This document shows positions 9,331 through 18,397 of a stretch of DNA of 64,000 nt, one piece after another. The stretch comes from Chitinophagales bacterium (GTDB lineage Bacteria > Bacteroidota > Bacteroidia > Chitinophagales > Chitinophagaceae), in contig JAIXLO010000138.1 in the NCBI GenBank assembly GCA_026931325.1, forward strand, positions 42,109 through 106,108, written 5' to 3'. The notes beneath the pieces are model-generated. The model had not been told where the DNA came from, ran no database searches, and saw nothing but the letters and a program-made list of their open reading frames with translations. Made by a program: the position numbers and the translations under genes. Position 1 is the stretch's first letter. The number at the start of each line of letters is the position of its first letter.

Positions 9331-11676
9331 TTACAGCTTTTTATCTACTTTTCGTTTTTGTAAAGTAATTATTAAAACAGGTAATAAAAGTAAATTAGTA
9401 GCAGTACCTGTAATTAAAGTAAATGAAGTAAGCCAACCAAGAGATTGTGTACTACCAAAACCACTAAAACAAAAAATAATAAATCCTGCAATTAACACTA
9501 ATGATGTATAAATAATGCTGATACCTGTATGCCTAATTGTTTGTATTAATGTAGGAATAGTTTGATAATTATAATGAGCAAGTTCTTGTTTATAGTTTAC
9601 TAAAAATCTAATAGTAACATCAATTACAATTCCTAAAGCAACACTAAACACTAAAACAGAAGCAGGTGTAAGCCTTATACCAACCCAACCCATTAAGCCT
9701 GCTGTTAATAGCAAAGGAATTATATTGGGTATTAATGAACATAATAAAATTCTTAATGAACGAAATAAATACAGCATACAAAGTGCTATTAATAAAAAAG
9801 CATATAACACGCTTTCTTTTAGTCCAGCAATAATAAAACTACTACCTTCTAAAAATGTAATGCTTGTGCCTGTAAAGGTTAGTTTATAAGATGTTGTATC
9901 AAATATTTCATCTGCTTTATGTTCTATATCTTTTAAAAATATGGGTAATTTTACACTACCAATATCCTTCATATTTACACTAATTCTTGCTGTTTGTCTT
10001 GTACTATCCATAAAGTTATTCAGCAAACTTGATAGTCCTCCTGTTTTATTAGTGTTTGAAGAATCATTTTTATTATTTCCTCTTAAATAAGGTGCTAAAA
10101 ATGCCATATCTCCTTCGTAAGGTACAGCATAACTTAAACTATCTCCATCATAAAATGCTTGTTTTGCAAATTTTAATCCTTCTACAAAACTCATTGGTCT
10201 GGCTGCTTCTTTTTTCTCAGAAATATATTCAGACAACTCATCAATTTTATTTATGGTTGACATGTTTCTTATTAATCCATTTTTCTTTTTTGTATCAACC
10301 AATATTTCTAAAGGCATTACTCCTTCAAAGTTTTTTTCAAACCATTTTAGGTCTGTAAAAATTTTATCAGTCTTAGGCAAATCATCTACAATAAAAGCTT
10401 CACTTTTTAATTTTAAAAAACCAATTATTGCAAAAGCAGAGCAAACTATTGTTATACCATAAATCCATTTAGAGTGGTTCAATGACCATCGCTCTACTTT
10501 GGTTAAAACTTTTTCTAAAGTTTTGTTATCTAAATATCTTACATGAATAGGTTTTGGCTCTGGCAAATAACTTAACAATGAGGGAATAAATATTAATGAG
10601 ATAAAAAATAAAGCCATAATATTTGTTCCTGAAACAATACCAAATTCTTTTAACAACTGACTATGTGTTAAAGCAAATACACTAAAACCAATAGCTGCAG
10701 CAATATTGCAAAACAATGTTACAACCCCCATTCTTCCAATCATGGTAATTAATGCTTGTTGTTTATTGTTGTTTTCTTTAAAAGAAGTATGATATTTATT
10801 TAAGAAGTAAATGCAATTTGGAATACCAATTACAACAATTAATGGTGGTATTAGTGCAGTAAGCAAAGTAATTTTATAACCCAATAAAACAATAGTTCCT
10901 AAACTCCAAACAACGCCTATTAATACTACAAATAAACTAATAAGCATTGCACTAATGCTTCTAAAAAATAGTAGTAATGTAACAGCAGATAAAATTAAAG
11001 ATCCAATTAAAAACCAATTCATTTCACTTTTAATTCTATTGCCAATAGTAGTACGAATAAAAGGTAAGCCACTTGTGTGTAATGTAATGCCAGTTTGCTT
11101 TTCAAATACTTTAGCTTGTGCCATTATATCATTAATAAGTCTTGTTCTGCTTTTACTGTTTACAGTATCTTTATTTAATTGAACACCTATTACATAAGCA
11201 TTTGAAGAGTTGTTGTATAAAAGTGATTGATAAAATGGTAATGAAAGAAACAATGCTTTATCGCTATCTAAATTTTGTTGATGATTATAAGGAGCATGAA
11301 ATATTTTTTCTGGAATTAATTTTTCTCCAGTAGTATCTTTTTTTAATGTTACAGTTTGTGGTATGCTTAATACATTAATTACGCCACTTATTTTTTTTAA
11401 GTTTAGATGTAACTCATCTACTGCATTAAAAATTTTGGGTGTAAAAAATTCTTTGCTTTCAATACCAAAAACCATTGTATTTCCATCATCTCCAAACTTT
11501 TGTCTAAACTGTTGGTACTCTTGATATTTAATATTATCTGTAGGAATAGCTCTTGTAAATTCGTAACTCAATTTTACTTGAGAACCAAAATAGCCCATAA
11601 CACCTGTAGCTATTAATAAAACAAGTAAAAGAAATAATCTGTACTTTAAAATAAACTGCCCTAACTTATACCACAT
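9331..11676 (-). CDS. RND/MMPL-family membrane exporter
   Basis: This 781-aa protein has the RND layout in a single chain: TM1 at about 13-30, a large periplasmic loop (about 35-215), a TM cluster (about 218-370), a further TM at about 403-420, a second loop (about 430-620) and a final TM cluster (about 625-770). This matches the MMPL/HpnN/Patched-like branch, which exports lipids or hydrophobic compounds using the proton gradient. The second half keeps the membrane Asp of GIVIDVTIRFL (Asp686), while the equivalent site in the first half is Cys288 within GIPNCIYFL. No membrane-fusion or outer-membrane partner is adjacent. Substrate unknown. Confidence 0.85.
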   Translation of the reverse strand: MWYKLGQFILKYRLFLLLVLLIATGVMGYFGSQVKLSYEFTRAIPTDNIKYQEYQQFRQKFGDDGNTMVFGIESKEFFTPKIFNAVDELHLNLKKISGVINVLSIPQTVTLKKDTTGEKLIPEKIFHAPYNHQQNLDSDKALFLSLPFYQSLLYNNSSNAYVIGVQLNKDTVNSKSRTRLINDIMAQAKVFEKQTGITLHTSGLPFIRTTIGNRIKSEMNWFLIGSLILSAVTLLLFFRSISAMLISLFVVLIGVVWSLGTIVLLGYKITLLTALIPPLIVVIGIPNCIYFLNKYHTSFKENNNKQQALITMIGRMGVVTLFCNIAAAIGFSVFALTHSQLLKEFGIVSGTNIMALFFISLIFIPSLLSYLPEPKPIHVRYLDNKTLEKVLTKVERWSLNHSKWIYGITIVCSAFAIIGFLKLKSEAFIVDDLPKTDKIFTDLKWFEKNFEGVMPLEILVDTKKKNGLIRNMSTINKIDELSEYISEKKEAARPMSFVEGLKFAKQAFYDGDSLSYAVPYEGDMAFLAPYLRGNNKNDSSNTNKTGGLSSLLNNFMDSTRQTARISVNMKDIGSVKLPIFLKDIEHKADEIFDTTSYKLTFTGTSITFLEGSSFIIAGLKESVLYAFLLIALCMLYLFRSLRILLCSLIPNIIPLLLTAGLMGWVGIRLTPASVLVFSVALGIVIDVTIRFLVNYKQELAHYNYQTIPTLIQTIRHTGISIIYTSLVLIAGFIIFCFSGFGSTQSLGWLTSFTLITGTATNLLLLPVLIITLQKRKVDKKL

Positions 11677-11749
11677 AAATTTTCTGATTGAAATTATTTT
11701 TCAGTTTGCAAAGAAAAGTTTTTTATAGGCAATAACAGTTATTAAAGAT

Positions 11750-12784
11750 TTATTGTTTTGATAAAATTGATGAAAACCTTTGTACATCTGCATTTGGATG
11801 AATAGGTTTATTGTGCATTAAATGTTCTGCTAACTCATAAGCAAAATATGGTGCTAATGAGCAACCCTTTGCTCCCATGCCATTTAATATACCAATATTT
11901 TTATGTACAGGATGCATTCCTACAAAAGGTCTTCTTTCTAAATTAGCGGGTCTTAATGCTGCAAAATGATCAACAATTTTATAAGGTAGTTTTAAAAAAC
12001 TTTTTAATTTTTGTTCCATACTTTCTCTAAATTCTTTGCTGGGTAAATCATTTTCATAATTCCACTCATAGGTTGAACCAATCCACCACAAATCATTTTT
12101 ATAAGGCACAATAGCACATGTTTGTTTATACATATTATCTCTTGAAAGATCTTTTATTTCTGCAATTAATGCTTCTCCTTTATTGGGAGCATAAGACAAT
12201 AATTTAAAAAAAGGATTATCAGCATTTTCAACACCATCGCAAAAAATTATTTTACTATCAGCAAAATCTTTTATTTGATTGATAGAAAATTTTTCTTCAA
12301 TCAACAGATTATTTTTTTGCAATACTTTTCTCCATTCTTGCAAAAGAGTTTTAATATTTATTTGCCAACAAGGGTTTATTTCTCCAATACCAAATTGATA
12401 ATTAAAATATGGTTGCCAAGTTTTATCATCTTCTACGTTTGATAAATAAGATTCTTCTTTTACTCTATCATTAAAAGCATTTTGCATTTGTGCTGTTGCA
12501 TGAAAATCTAAAATATTGCATTGCTTAACTAACGAAACCTTCCATAAATTTTCTAACTCTTTATATGCATTTACAGCAAATGGCATTATGTCTTCAATCA
12601 TCCAAGTTCTTACAATTCTTCTTCCTGTTACTGGGTTTATAACACCACTTGTTACTTTACTTGCAGAGTTTGGCTTTGGTATATCATACACTAAAAAATT
12701 TTTATTTGCTTTGTGTAAATAGTAAGATAAAAATGTACCACTAATTCCTTGTCCAATGATGACATACTCTGCATTTGAAGACAT
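11750..12784 (-). CDS. FAD-dependent amino-acid-oxidase-type oxidoreductase
   Basis: The 344-aa protein starts with a Rossmann dinucleotide-binding motif (YVIIGQGISGTFLSYYL, residues 7-23) and ends with a DAO-type FAD-closing region (GILNGMGAKGCSLAPYFA). The middle motif RPANLERRPFVGMHP resembles the DAO substrate/FAD domain. It belongs to the DadA/glycine-oxidase superfamily; the substrate is not evident. It is the last gene of a minus-strand group hydrolase-acpH-this gene, with gaps of 7 and 15 bp, so the three are probably co-transcribed. Confidence 0.8.
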   Translation of the reverse strand: MSSNAEYVIIGQGISGTFLSYYLHKANKNFLVYDIPKPNSASKVTSGVINPVTGRRIVRTWMIEDIMPFAVNAYKELENLWKVSLVKQCNILDFHATAQMQNAFNDRVKEESYLSNVEDDKTWQPYFNYQFGIGEINPCWQINIKTLLQEWRKVLQKNNLLIEEKFSINQIKDFADSKIIFCDGVENADNPFFKLLSYAPNKGEALIAEIKDLSRDNMYKQTCAIVPYKNDLWWIGSTYEWNYENDLPSKEFRESMEQKLKSFLKLPYKIVDHFAALRPANLERRPFVGMHPVHKNIGILNGMGAKGCSLAPYFAYELAEHLMHNKPIHPNADVQRFSSILSKQ

Positions 12785-12799
12785 ACAATAATATTTATT

Positions 12800-13393
12800 T
12801 TATGTTGTTAGTTGATTGAATTGTTGTTTTGCAAAATGTTTAATATCCTTTGCAAAATTGTTATAGCATTGTTGTAGTGTTGTATAATTTTTTTGAAAAG
12901 CAATAAATGCTTCATCTGAAGTTTCTAAATAATTTGCTCTTCTTACAATTCCTTTAAAGCTTTTTTCAATTCCCCATATAAATTGATAATTGTATAACCA
13001 ATTTTGGTTTTGCATATAAGGCAACATTTGCTGAAATTGAAATGGTAAAACAGAGAAATGTTTTTGCAAAATTGCATAAGTATTTTGAACAAAGTTTTTC
13101 AAGTCATCTTCTGCTTGAAAACAAGTAGTATCAAGTGCTAAGAAGTGATCATAAACAACATCTACCAAAGCACCTGAATATAATCTTACCAACGGAGCAA
13201 ATATTTTTTTGGCTTCTTTTGTTGCAATATGATTATCAGTAAAAGCATCAATACTTCTATGCAGCATTATTCCATTTTGTATTGATGATGAATAGTTGAG
13301 TTTATTTTTGCCTTTTACAAAATCACTAATCATATTGCCAATCAATATATCTTCATTTTCAAAAGAAAAATATGCGTGAGCTAAATAATTCAA
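12800..13393 (-). CDS. Acyl-carrier-protein phosphodiesterase AcpH-like
   Basis: The 197-aa product matches the AcpH (DUF479) family: N-terminal MNYLAHAYFSF, then LIGNMISDFVKG, IQNGIMLHRSIDAFTD and LVDVVYDHFLA with conserved His/Asp residues. AcpH hydrolyses the 4'-phosphopantetheine arm from holo-ACP. The start is TTG: no ATG lies between the upstream in-frame stop and this codon, and the family N terminus begins exactly here. It starts 7 bp after the stop of the alpha/beta hydrolase gene, suggesting coupled translation. Confidence 0.8.
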   Translation of the reverse strand: MNYLAHAYFSFENEDILIGNMISDFVKGKNKLNYSSSIQNGIMLHRSIDAFTDNHIATKEAKKIFAPLVRLYSGALVDVVYDHFLALDTTCFQAEDDLKNFVQNTYAILQKHFSVLPFQFQQMLPYMQNQNWLYNYQFIWGIEKSFKGIVRRANYLETSDEAFIAFQKNYTTLQQCYNNFAKDIKHFAKQQFNQLTT

Positions 13394-13400
13394 GTAAAAA

Positions 13401-14342
13401 TTATTGTTTTATAAATTGAATAATTTCTGTAACAAGTTCTTTATCTAAAGGCAAACTTGCATCAGTATAAGTTTTCATATCTGTATCATCACAATCTTCT
13501 GAAGTATCTTTTAAAGTATGTGTCATTTTTTGAATAAGCAATAATTTATTTTTTGTATTTGCATTATATAAAAGTTGAGCTTCTGTTGGTTTTACTTGTA
13601 CATCACAAGTTCCATTAATAATTAATGCAGGTACAGAAAGTTTTTTTATTTCTTCTGAAGGATTATACTTTAACCAAGAAATCATATAAAGCTGTACAGA
13701 TGGTCTAAAAAGAGAATATAAATATTGAGGCACATCATCAACCAATTCTCCTTTTTTAAGGCTGTTTAAAATATTTTCAATTTGGTTGTAAATTTCTATT
13801 GGCTGAGAGGCTACTTGTTCTAAAATTACTTTGTCTATTGAGTTTCCTGCACCACTTAAAGAAATAAAGCCATTTGCTTTTGTTTGTTGTGTTGCTATCA
13901 TTGCAATTAATGAGCCTTCGCTATGACCAATAAAATAAATTTTTGAAAAGCCTAAACTATCTTTTGCATAATGATAAATAGTAACAGCATCTGCAATAAA
14001 ATCATCAAAAGTTATTTTACTTTCATCATTATCTACCAACTTACTTTTTCCAATACCTCTTTTATCAAAACGAATGGTTGCAATATTTTCTTTAGCTAAC
14101 TCTTCTGCAAGCATTTTGTAAGAGTTTGCATTTACGCCCATTGGATTATTTCCATTTCTATCTGTTGGTCCAGAGCCTGAAATAATAATGGCTAATTTTT
14201 CTTTTTGATTAGTGTGTGCTATTGTGCCTTCTATTGTTCCACCTTTAATAGGTATTGAAATATTTTGCTCTTGACTATTTTGTGCATTTACTTGTGTGGT
14301 AATGATGATAGCTGCTGTAAAAATTATTTTTACAATATTCAT
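13401..14342 (-). CDS. Secreted alpha/beta hydrolase
   Basis: The 313-aa protein has an N-terminal signal peptide (about 1-20, ending VNA) and an alpha/beta-hydrolase fold. The nucleophile elbow is GHSEGSL (Ser141), the oxyanion region is IISGSGPTDRNG (about 54-64), and the acid and base are probably the Asp in NGTCDVQV and the His in MTHTLKD near the C terminus. It resembles exported esterase/peptidase-like hydrolases of the serine aminopeptidase type; the substrate is unknown. TACCTTTG lies 15 bp upstream. It is the first gene of the three-gene minus-strand operon. Confidence 0.8.
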   Translation of the reverse strand: MNIVKIIFTAAIIITTQVNAQNSQEQNISIPIKGGTIEGTIAHTNQKEKLAIIISGSGPTDRNGNNPMGVNANSYKMLAEELAKENIATIRFDKRGIGKSKLVDNDESKITFDDFIADAVTIYHYAKDSLGFSKIYFIGHSEGSLIAMIATQQTKANGFISLSGAGNSIDKVILEQVASQPIEIYNQIENILNSLKKGELVDDVPQYLYSLFRPSVQLYMISWLKYNPSEEIKKLSVPALIINGTCDVQVKPTEAQLLYNANTKNKLLLIQKMTHTLKDTSEDCDDTDMKTYTDASLPLDKELVTEIIQFIKQ

Positions 14343-14357
14343 TTAGATTATTTTTAG

Positions 14358-14365
14358 CAAAGGTA
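14358..14365 (-). promoter_or_regulatory. Candidate -7 promoter element for the hydrolase-acpH-oxidoreductase operon
   Basis: On the minus strand this is TACCTTTG followed by C, an exact match to TAnnTTTG, 15 bp upstream of the first ATG of the operon. Confidence 0.5.
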
Positions 14366-14623
14366 TAACTACCAGTTTTATATTTTAACCTTATTACAAC
14401 AAACATTTGTATCTTATTAATGATTTTAATAAAAGTCTTTTCTGTATTAGGTTTTAGAAGATTTATTTAGAAATAAAAATTTAGTTTATTTACCACTCAT
14501 CCATTAAAATTACCTTTTGCTGTATTTTATATAATAAAGCTAATGTGCAGATTTAACCAAACTAATTTTACAAAGTCAAATAGAAGGTTGTAAAAAATTT
14601 AAACACTTTTAAAAATTTTAATT

Positions 14624-15088
14624 ATGAAAAAAATGATTTTAATAGCTTTTATAATAGCTATTTTTTCAGTAAATGCAAATGCAACAAATGGAACAGAAGT
14701 AAGCAATATTATTTCGCAATCATTTAATAATGATTTTTCTAATGCAAAAAATGTTCAATGGAATTTAAATGAAGATTTTGCTAAAGCTTCTTTTACTTTA
14801 AATGGAGAAAACGTAGAAGCCTTTTATGATTATAATGGAGAAATGGTAGGTTCAAGTAAAAATATTTCTATTGACAAATTACCTGCAAAAGCATTAAGAA
14901 GTTTCACAAAAAAATATCCTTTCCCAACTTATCAATTAAAAGAAAGTATTGAGTTTGTTAATGCAAATGAAGAAACAAATTATTTTATTTCTTTGGATGA
15001 TTTATTTTCTGATTCAAGAGTAATTTTAAGGATTTCGCCTGATGGTAATGTTGCATTATTTAAAAAACTCTCTATTACTAAAAAATAA
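14624..15088 (+). CDS. Secreted PepSY-like small protein
   Basis: The 154-aa product has a clear signal peptide (MKKMILIAFIIAIFSVNANA, cleavage near residue 20) followed by a domain with the pattern of PepSY-like/DUF2874 periplasmic proteins of Bacteroidota: a segment like FSNAKNVQWNLNEDFAKASF, then EAFYDYNGEMVGSSKNI and a helix LPAKALRSFTKKYP. Such proteins are often paired with envelope stress or metal-response genes, but their biochemical role is unknown. It lies 72 bp before a second exported protein on the same strand. The 281-bp region upstream shows no other gene. Confidence 0.65.
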   Translation: MKKMILIAFIIAIFSVNANATNGTEVSNIISQSFNNDFSNAKNVQWNLNEDFAKASFTLNGENVEAFYDYNGEMVGSSKNISIDKLPAKALRSFTKKYPFPTYQLKESIEFVNANEETNYFISLDDLFSDSRVILRISPDGNVALFKKLSITKK

Positions 15089-15160
15089 TTTCAACTTTCA
15101 GAAAAATGATTTTAACAGATAGCTTTTGAAAATGCAATTGCTTCTGATTATATTAGCCTT

Positions 15161-15934
15161 ATGAAAAGAAATTTATTATTCACTTATCTTTTTATAGGGC
15201 TTTTTTCTTTTGCTCAAGAGAATAATAATTCTATTTCTTTAGTTTCATCAAACTCTCAGTTTAGTATTCATAATACTTCTAATGAACTTGAACAGTATAA
15301 ATCCAATTTACTTAATATAATTCAGCAAGAATATAATTTTTGGAATCATCCTATTAATAGAACAGAAAGAGATTTATCAGCTGTTGAAAAAATAAAAAGT
15401 TATTGGTCTTCATTAAATTTTTTTCCATCAACAAAACAAATTAAAAGCTTTTATTGGCAAGAAGCACATCCGTGGAGTGCTGTATTTATTTCTTGGTGTA
15501 TGAAAAAAGCAGGTTATGAAAGCTGTTTCTTATATTCAATAAATCATGCAAAATATATTTTATGGGCAAATGACAACAAAATAAATCAACAATATAAAAA
15601 CCCTTTTTGGGCTTATAATATTAATGATAAAGAAGCAGCATATCCAGCTTCTGGTGACTTGTTATGTAAAAATAGAGAAGGGAAAGAATTTTCATTAAAT
15701 ACCATACACAAAAAAAGTATTTCTCATTGTGATATAGTTTTTGAAGTTGATAAAGCAAATGGAATTGTTGTAACAATTGGTGGTAATGTTGCAGATAAAG
15801 TAAATAAGCGTTGGGTATTCTTAGATGAAAATGGTTTTATAGATACAAATGCTGCATGGCTTTATTATGATAAAGATAATATTCCAATAACTGGTAGTCA
15901 AAGTGAATTCTTCTCTGTAATAAAAGTTCAATAA
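15161..15934 (+). CDS. Exported DUF2272-like protein
   Basis: The 257-aa product starts with a signal peptide (about 1-18, ending FSFAQ). The body resembles DUF2272 proteins: EAHPWSAVFISWCMKKAG (about 101-118), YSINHAKYILWA, PASGDLLC and SHCDIVFEV with GGNVADKV. That family has a papain/NlpC-like fold, but its activity is not established, so I give no enzymatic function. Cys114 and the His residues of the SINHA and SHCD motifs are the obvious candidates if it is catalytic. It follows the PepSY-like gene by 72 bp and is probably co-expressed with it. Confidence 0.65.
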   Translation: MKRNLLFTYLFIGLFSFAQENNNSISLVSSNSQFSIHNTSNELEQYKSNLLNIIQQEYNFWNHPINRTERDLSAVEKIKSYWSSLNFFPSTKQIKSFYWQEAHPWSAVFISWCMKKAGYESCFLYSINHAKYILWANDNKINQQYKNPFWAYNINDKEAAYPASGDLLCKNREGKEFSLNTIHKKSISHCDIVFEVDKANGIVVTIGGNVADKVNKRWVFLDENGFIDTNAAWLYYDKDNIPITGSQSEFFSVIKVQ

Positions 15935-15985
15935 TTAGTTTAAACAATATTTTATATAGTTATTAAAACAAATACATTTCTTACC

Positions 15986-15993
15986 TAAGTTTG
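15986..15993 (+). promoter_or_regulatory. Candidate -7 promoter element for metF
   Basis: TAAGTTTG followed by C is an exact TAnnTTTG match, 20 bp upstream of the metF ATG. The 79-bp gap before metF is too short for a SAM riboswitch, and I see none. Confidence 0.45.
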
Positions 15994-16013
15994 CAGCCAT
16001 ATTATTTTTAATA

Positions 16014-16967
16014 ATGAAAGTTACAGAACACATTAAGCAAGCCAAAGACACACTTATTTCTTTTGAAGTTCTTCCTCCATTAAAAGGAAAAACTATTCAA
16101 ACTTTATATACACATTTAGATCCATTAATGGAATTTAAACCAAGTTGGATAAATGTTACTTATCATAGAAGTGAAAGTGCTTTTAAAAAGAAAGCAGATG
16201 GCACTTTTGAAAAAGTAGAAGTAAGAAAACGTCCTGGAACAGTTGGTATTTGTGCTGCTATAATGAACAGATATAGTATTGATACAGTGCCTCATTTAAT
16301 TTGTGGTGGTTTTAATAAAAGAGAAAGTGAAGATGCTTTAATTGATTTGAATTTTTTAGGTATCAACAATGTTTTGGTTTTACGTGGTGATGCTGAAAAA
16401 AATGAAGCTAATTTTATTCCAGAAGAAGGGGGTCATGCTCATGCAATTGACTTACAAAAACAAGTTGTTAACCTTAATCATGGTATTTATTTAGATGATG
16501 ATATAAGGGATGGAGGAAAAACAAATTTTTGTATTGGTACAGCCGGTTATCCTGAAAAACATTTTGAAGCTCCAAACATTGAAATAGATTTACAACGTTT
16601 AAAAGATAAGGTTGATGCTGGTGCAGATTACATAATGACACAAATGTTTTTTGATAATGAAAAATATTTTAATTATGTGAAAGTTTGTAGAGATATGGGT
16701 ATTACAATACCAATAATTCCAGGATTAAAACCTATTACATCTAAAAAGCAATTATCAATTTTACCAAGAACATTTCATGTAGATATACCAACAGAACTTT
16801 CTACAGAAATTATGAAGTGTAAAACAGATGAAGAAGTTGAGAGTGTTGGTGCTGAATGGTTATTACAACAAAGTAGAGAGTTGAAAAAATTTGGTGCTCC
16901 TGTATTGCATTACTATACATTAGGTAAACCAAAAGTTATTTGGAATGTTGTAAAAGAGTTGGTATAA
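16014..16967 (+). CDS. metF: Methylenetetrahydrofolate reductase
   Basis: The 317-aa enzyme reduces 5,10-methylene-THF to 5-methyl-THF for methionine synthesis, using FAD in a TIM barrel. Visible signatures are SFEVLPPLKG at the N terminus, the folate/FAD-binding VLRGDAEK region (about 124-131), CIGTAGYPEKH (about 173-183) and DYIMTQMFFDNEKYF with the 'TQ.FFD' motif. Length is normal. It ends 9 bp from the convergent nuoN stop, so metF and nuo transcripts probably overlap at their ends. Confidence 0.93.
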   Translation: MKVTEHIKQAKDTLISFEVLPPLKGKTIQTLYTHLDPLMEFKPSWINVTYHRSESAFKKKADGTFEKVEVRKRPGTVGICAAIMNRYSIDTVPHLICGGFNKRESEDALIDLNFLGINNVLVLRGDAEKNEANFIPEEGGHAHAIDLQKQVVNLNHGIYLDDDIRDGGKTNFCIGTAGYPEKHFEAPNIEIDLQRLKDKVDAGADYIMTQMFFDNEKYFNYVKVCRDMGITIPIIPGLKPITSKKQLSILPRTFHVDIPTELSTEIMKCKTDEEVESVGAEWLLQQSRELKKFGAPVLHYYTLGKPKVIWNVVKELV

Positions 16968-16976
16968 AATTTAATG

Positions 16977-18380
16977 CTAAAAATAAAACCAACCTAATAA
17001 TACATCAGGGAAAATACCAAAGAAAATAATAGCTGCAATAGTTATCAAAATACCTAATTTAAATCCTTTAGTTACATCAACTACTTTTGCATCACCTTCT
17101 TTAAAATACATTGCTTGTATAACTCTGAAATAGTAATATACACTAATTGCTGCAAATATTATCCCTAAAATAACTAATAAAACACCGAATTTTCCACCAA
17201 ATTTTATAACAGCAGCTAACATATAATATTTAGCAAAAAAGCCTGCCGTTAAAGGAATACCAGCTAATGATAAAAGAAATACTGCATTAGCAAATGCAAG
17301 TAGAGGTTGTGTTTTTGACATACCATTATAACCTTCTAAAGAGTAGTCATCCATTTTAGCAAGTATAGCAAACAAGCCAATTGTAGCTAAAGAATAGGCT
17401 ACAGTATAAATTAAAATACCTTCTTTAGCAATATCATTTTGAGCATATAAAGCAAACATCATAAACCCAGCATGAGCAATACTTGAATATGCTAACATAC
17501 GTTTTACACTTTGTTGAAATACTGCTGTTATATTACCAATAATTAATGTTACAATAATTATTAAGCCTGTAACCATTTTCCATAAGTAATGCAACTCTTC
17601 TGCTTTTAAGAAGAATAAATTGATTAAAGCAATAAAGCCAGCTGCTTTTACTATTGTTGCCATAAAAGATGCAAATGCACTTGGTGCACCATCGTACACA
17701 TCAGGTGCCCAAAAATGAAATGGTGCAGCTGATACTTTAAACAACATTGCTGCAAATACAAACAACAGCCCAATTATTTCTAACAAAGGAGTTGGCTTAA
17801 CGAAATTAAAAGATAAATCTTTATCTACTAATTTCAATGCTTGAATATCAAATGAGCCACTTGCTCCATACAAAAATGCTATCCCCATAAGTAGAATACC
17901 AGTAGAGAAAGCACCCATTAAAAAATATTTTAAAGAAGCTTCATTACTTTTTAAATTCTTTTTTGCAGAGCCTGTAAGTATGTATAAAGGAATAGACATA
18001 ATTTCTATACCTAAAAACATCATCAACAAATTATTAAAAGAAGAGAGAATACTTATACCACACAATACAAAAAATATTAATGCAAAATAATCTGCTGCAT
18101 AATTACCTGTTTTTACAATTTCATTACCACTTAATATTACAAATAGTGCAGTGCTTGCAATAGCTAATGTATTAAAGTATAATCCAAATTTTCCAAAAGA
18201 AAGCATTCCTTTAGTATCTACTTTAATTGCATAAATGTTATAAGTTTCGACAATATTGCCAACTAATAAAAATAACAATGCTATTAAAGCTACATTTTTG
18301 ATAACTTGCTTGTTAGAGGTTACAATACTTGTAAACATTAATAACACTCCCATTAAAGCTGAAATTATTATTGCATTCAT
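16977..18380 (-). CDS. nuoN: NADH-quinone oxidoreductase subunit N
   Basis: This 467-aa membrane protein is the last gene of the nuo operon. It is one of the three antiporter-like proton-pumping subunits of complex I and shows the pattern of about 14 TM helices, with EIMSIPLYIL (TM5 Glu region), the broken helix near LLEIIGLLFVFAAMLFKVSAAPFHFWAPD and the Lys/His motif VKRMLAYSSIAHAGF. It is somewhat shorter than antiporter homologues, as usual for NuoN. It follows nuoM by 17 bp. Confidence 0.95.
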   Translation of the reverse strand: MNAIIISALMGVLLMFTSIVTSNKQVIKNVALIALLFLLVGNIVETYNIYAIKVDTKGMLSFGKFGLYFNTLAIASTALFVILSGNEIVKTGNYAADYFALIFFVLCGISILSSFNNLLMMFLGIEIMSIPLYILTGSAKKNLKSNEASLKYFLMGAFSTGILLMGIAFLYGASGSFDIQALKLVDKDLSFNFVKPTPLLEIIGLLFVFAAMLFKVSAAPFHFWAPDVYDGAPSAFASFMATIVKAAGFIALINLFFLKAEELHYLWKMVTGLIIIVTLIIGNITAVFQQSVKRMLAYSSIAHAGFMMFALYAQNDIAKEGILIYTVAYSLATIGLFAILAKMDDYSLEGYNGMSKTQPLLAFANAVFLLSLAGIPLTAGFFAKYYMLAAVIKFGGKFGVLLVILGIIFAAISVYYYFRVIQAMYFKEGDAKVVDVTKGFKLGILITIAAIIFFGIFPDVLLGWFYF

Positions 18381-18397
18381 AAAAGCCTAATCTCTTT

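Noticed and set aside
15935-16013. SAM riboswitch before metF
   Set aside because: The gap is only 79 bp and holds a promoter box but no multi-helix structure.
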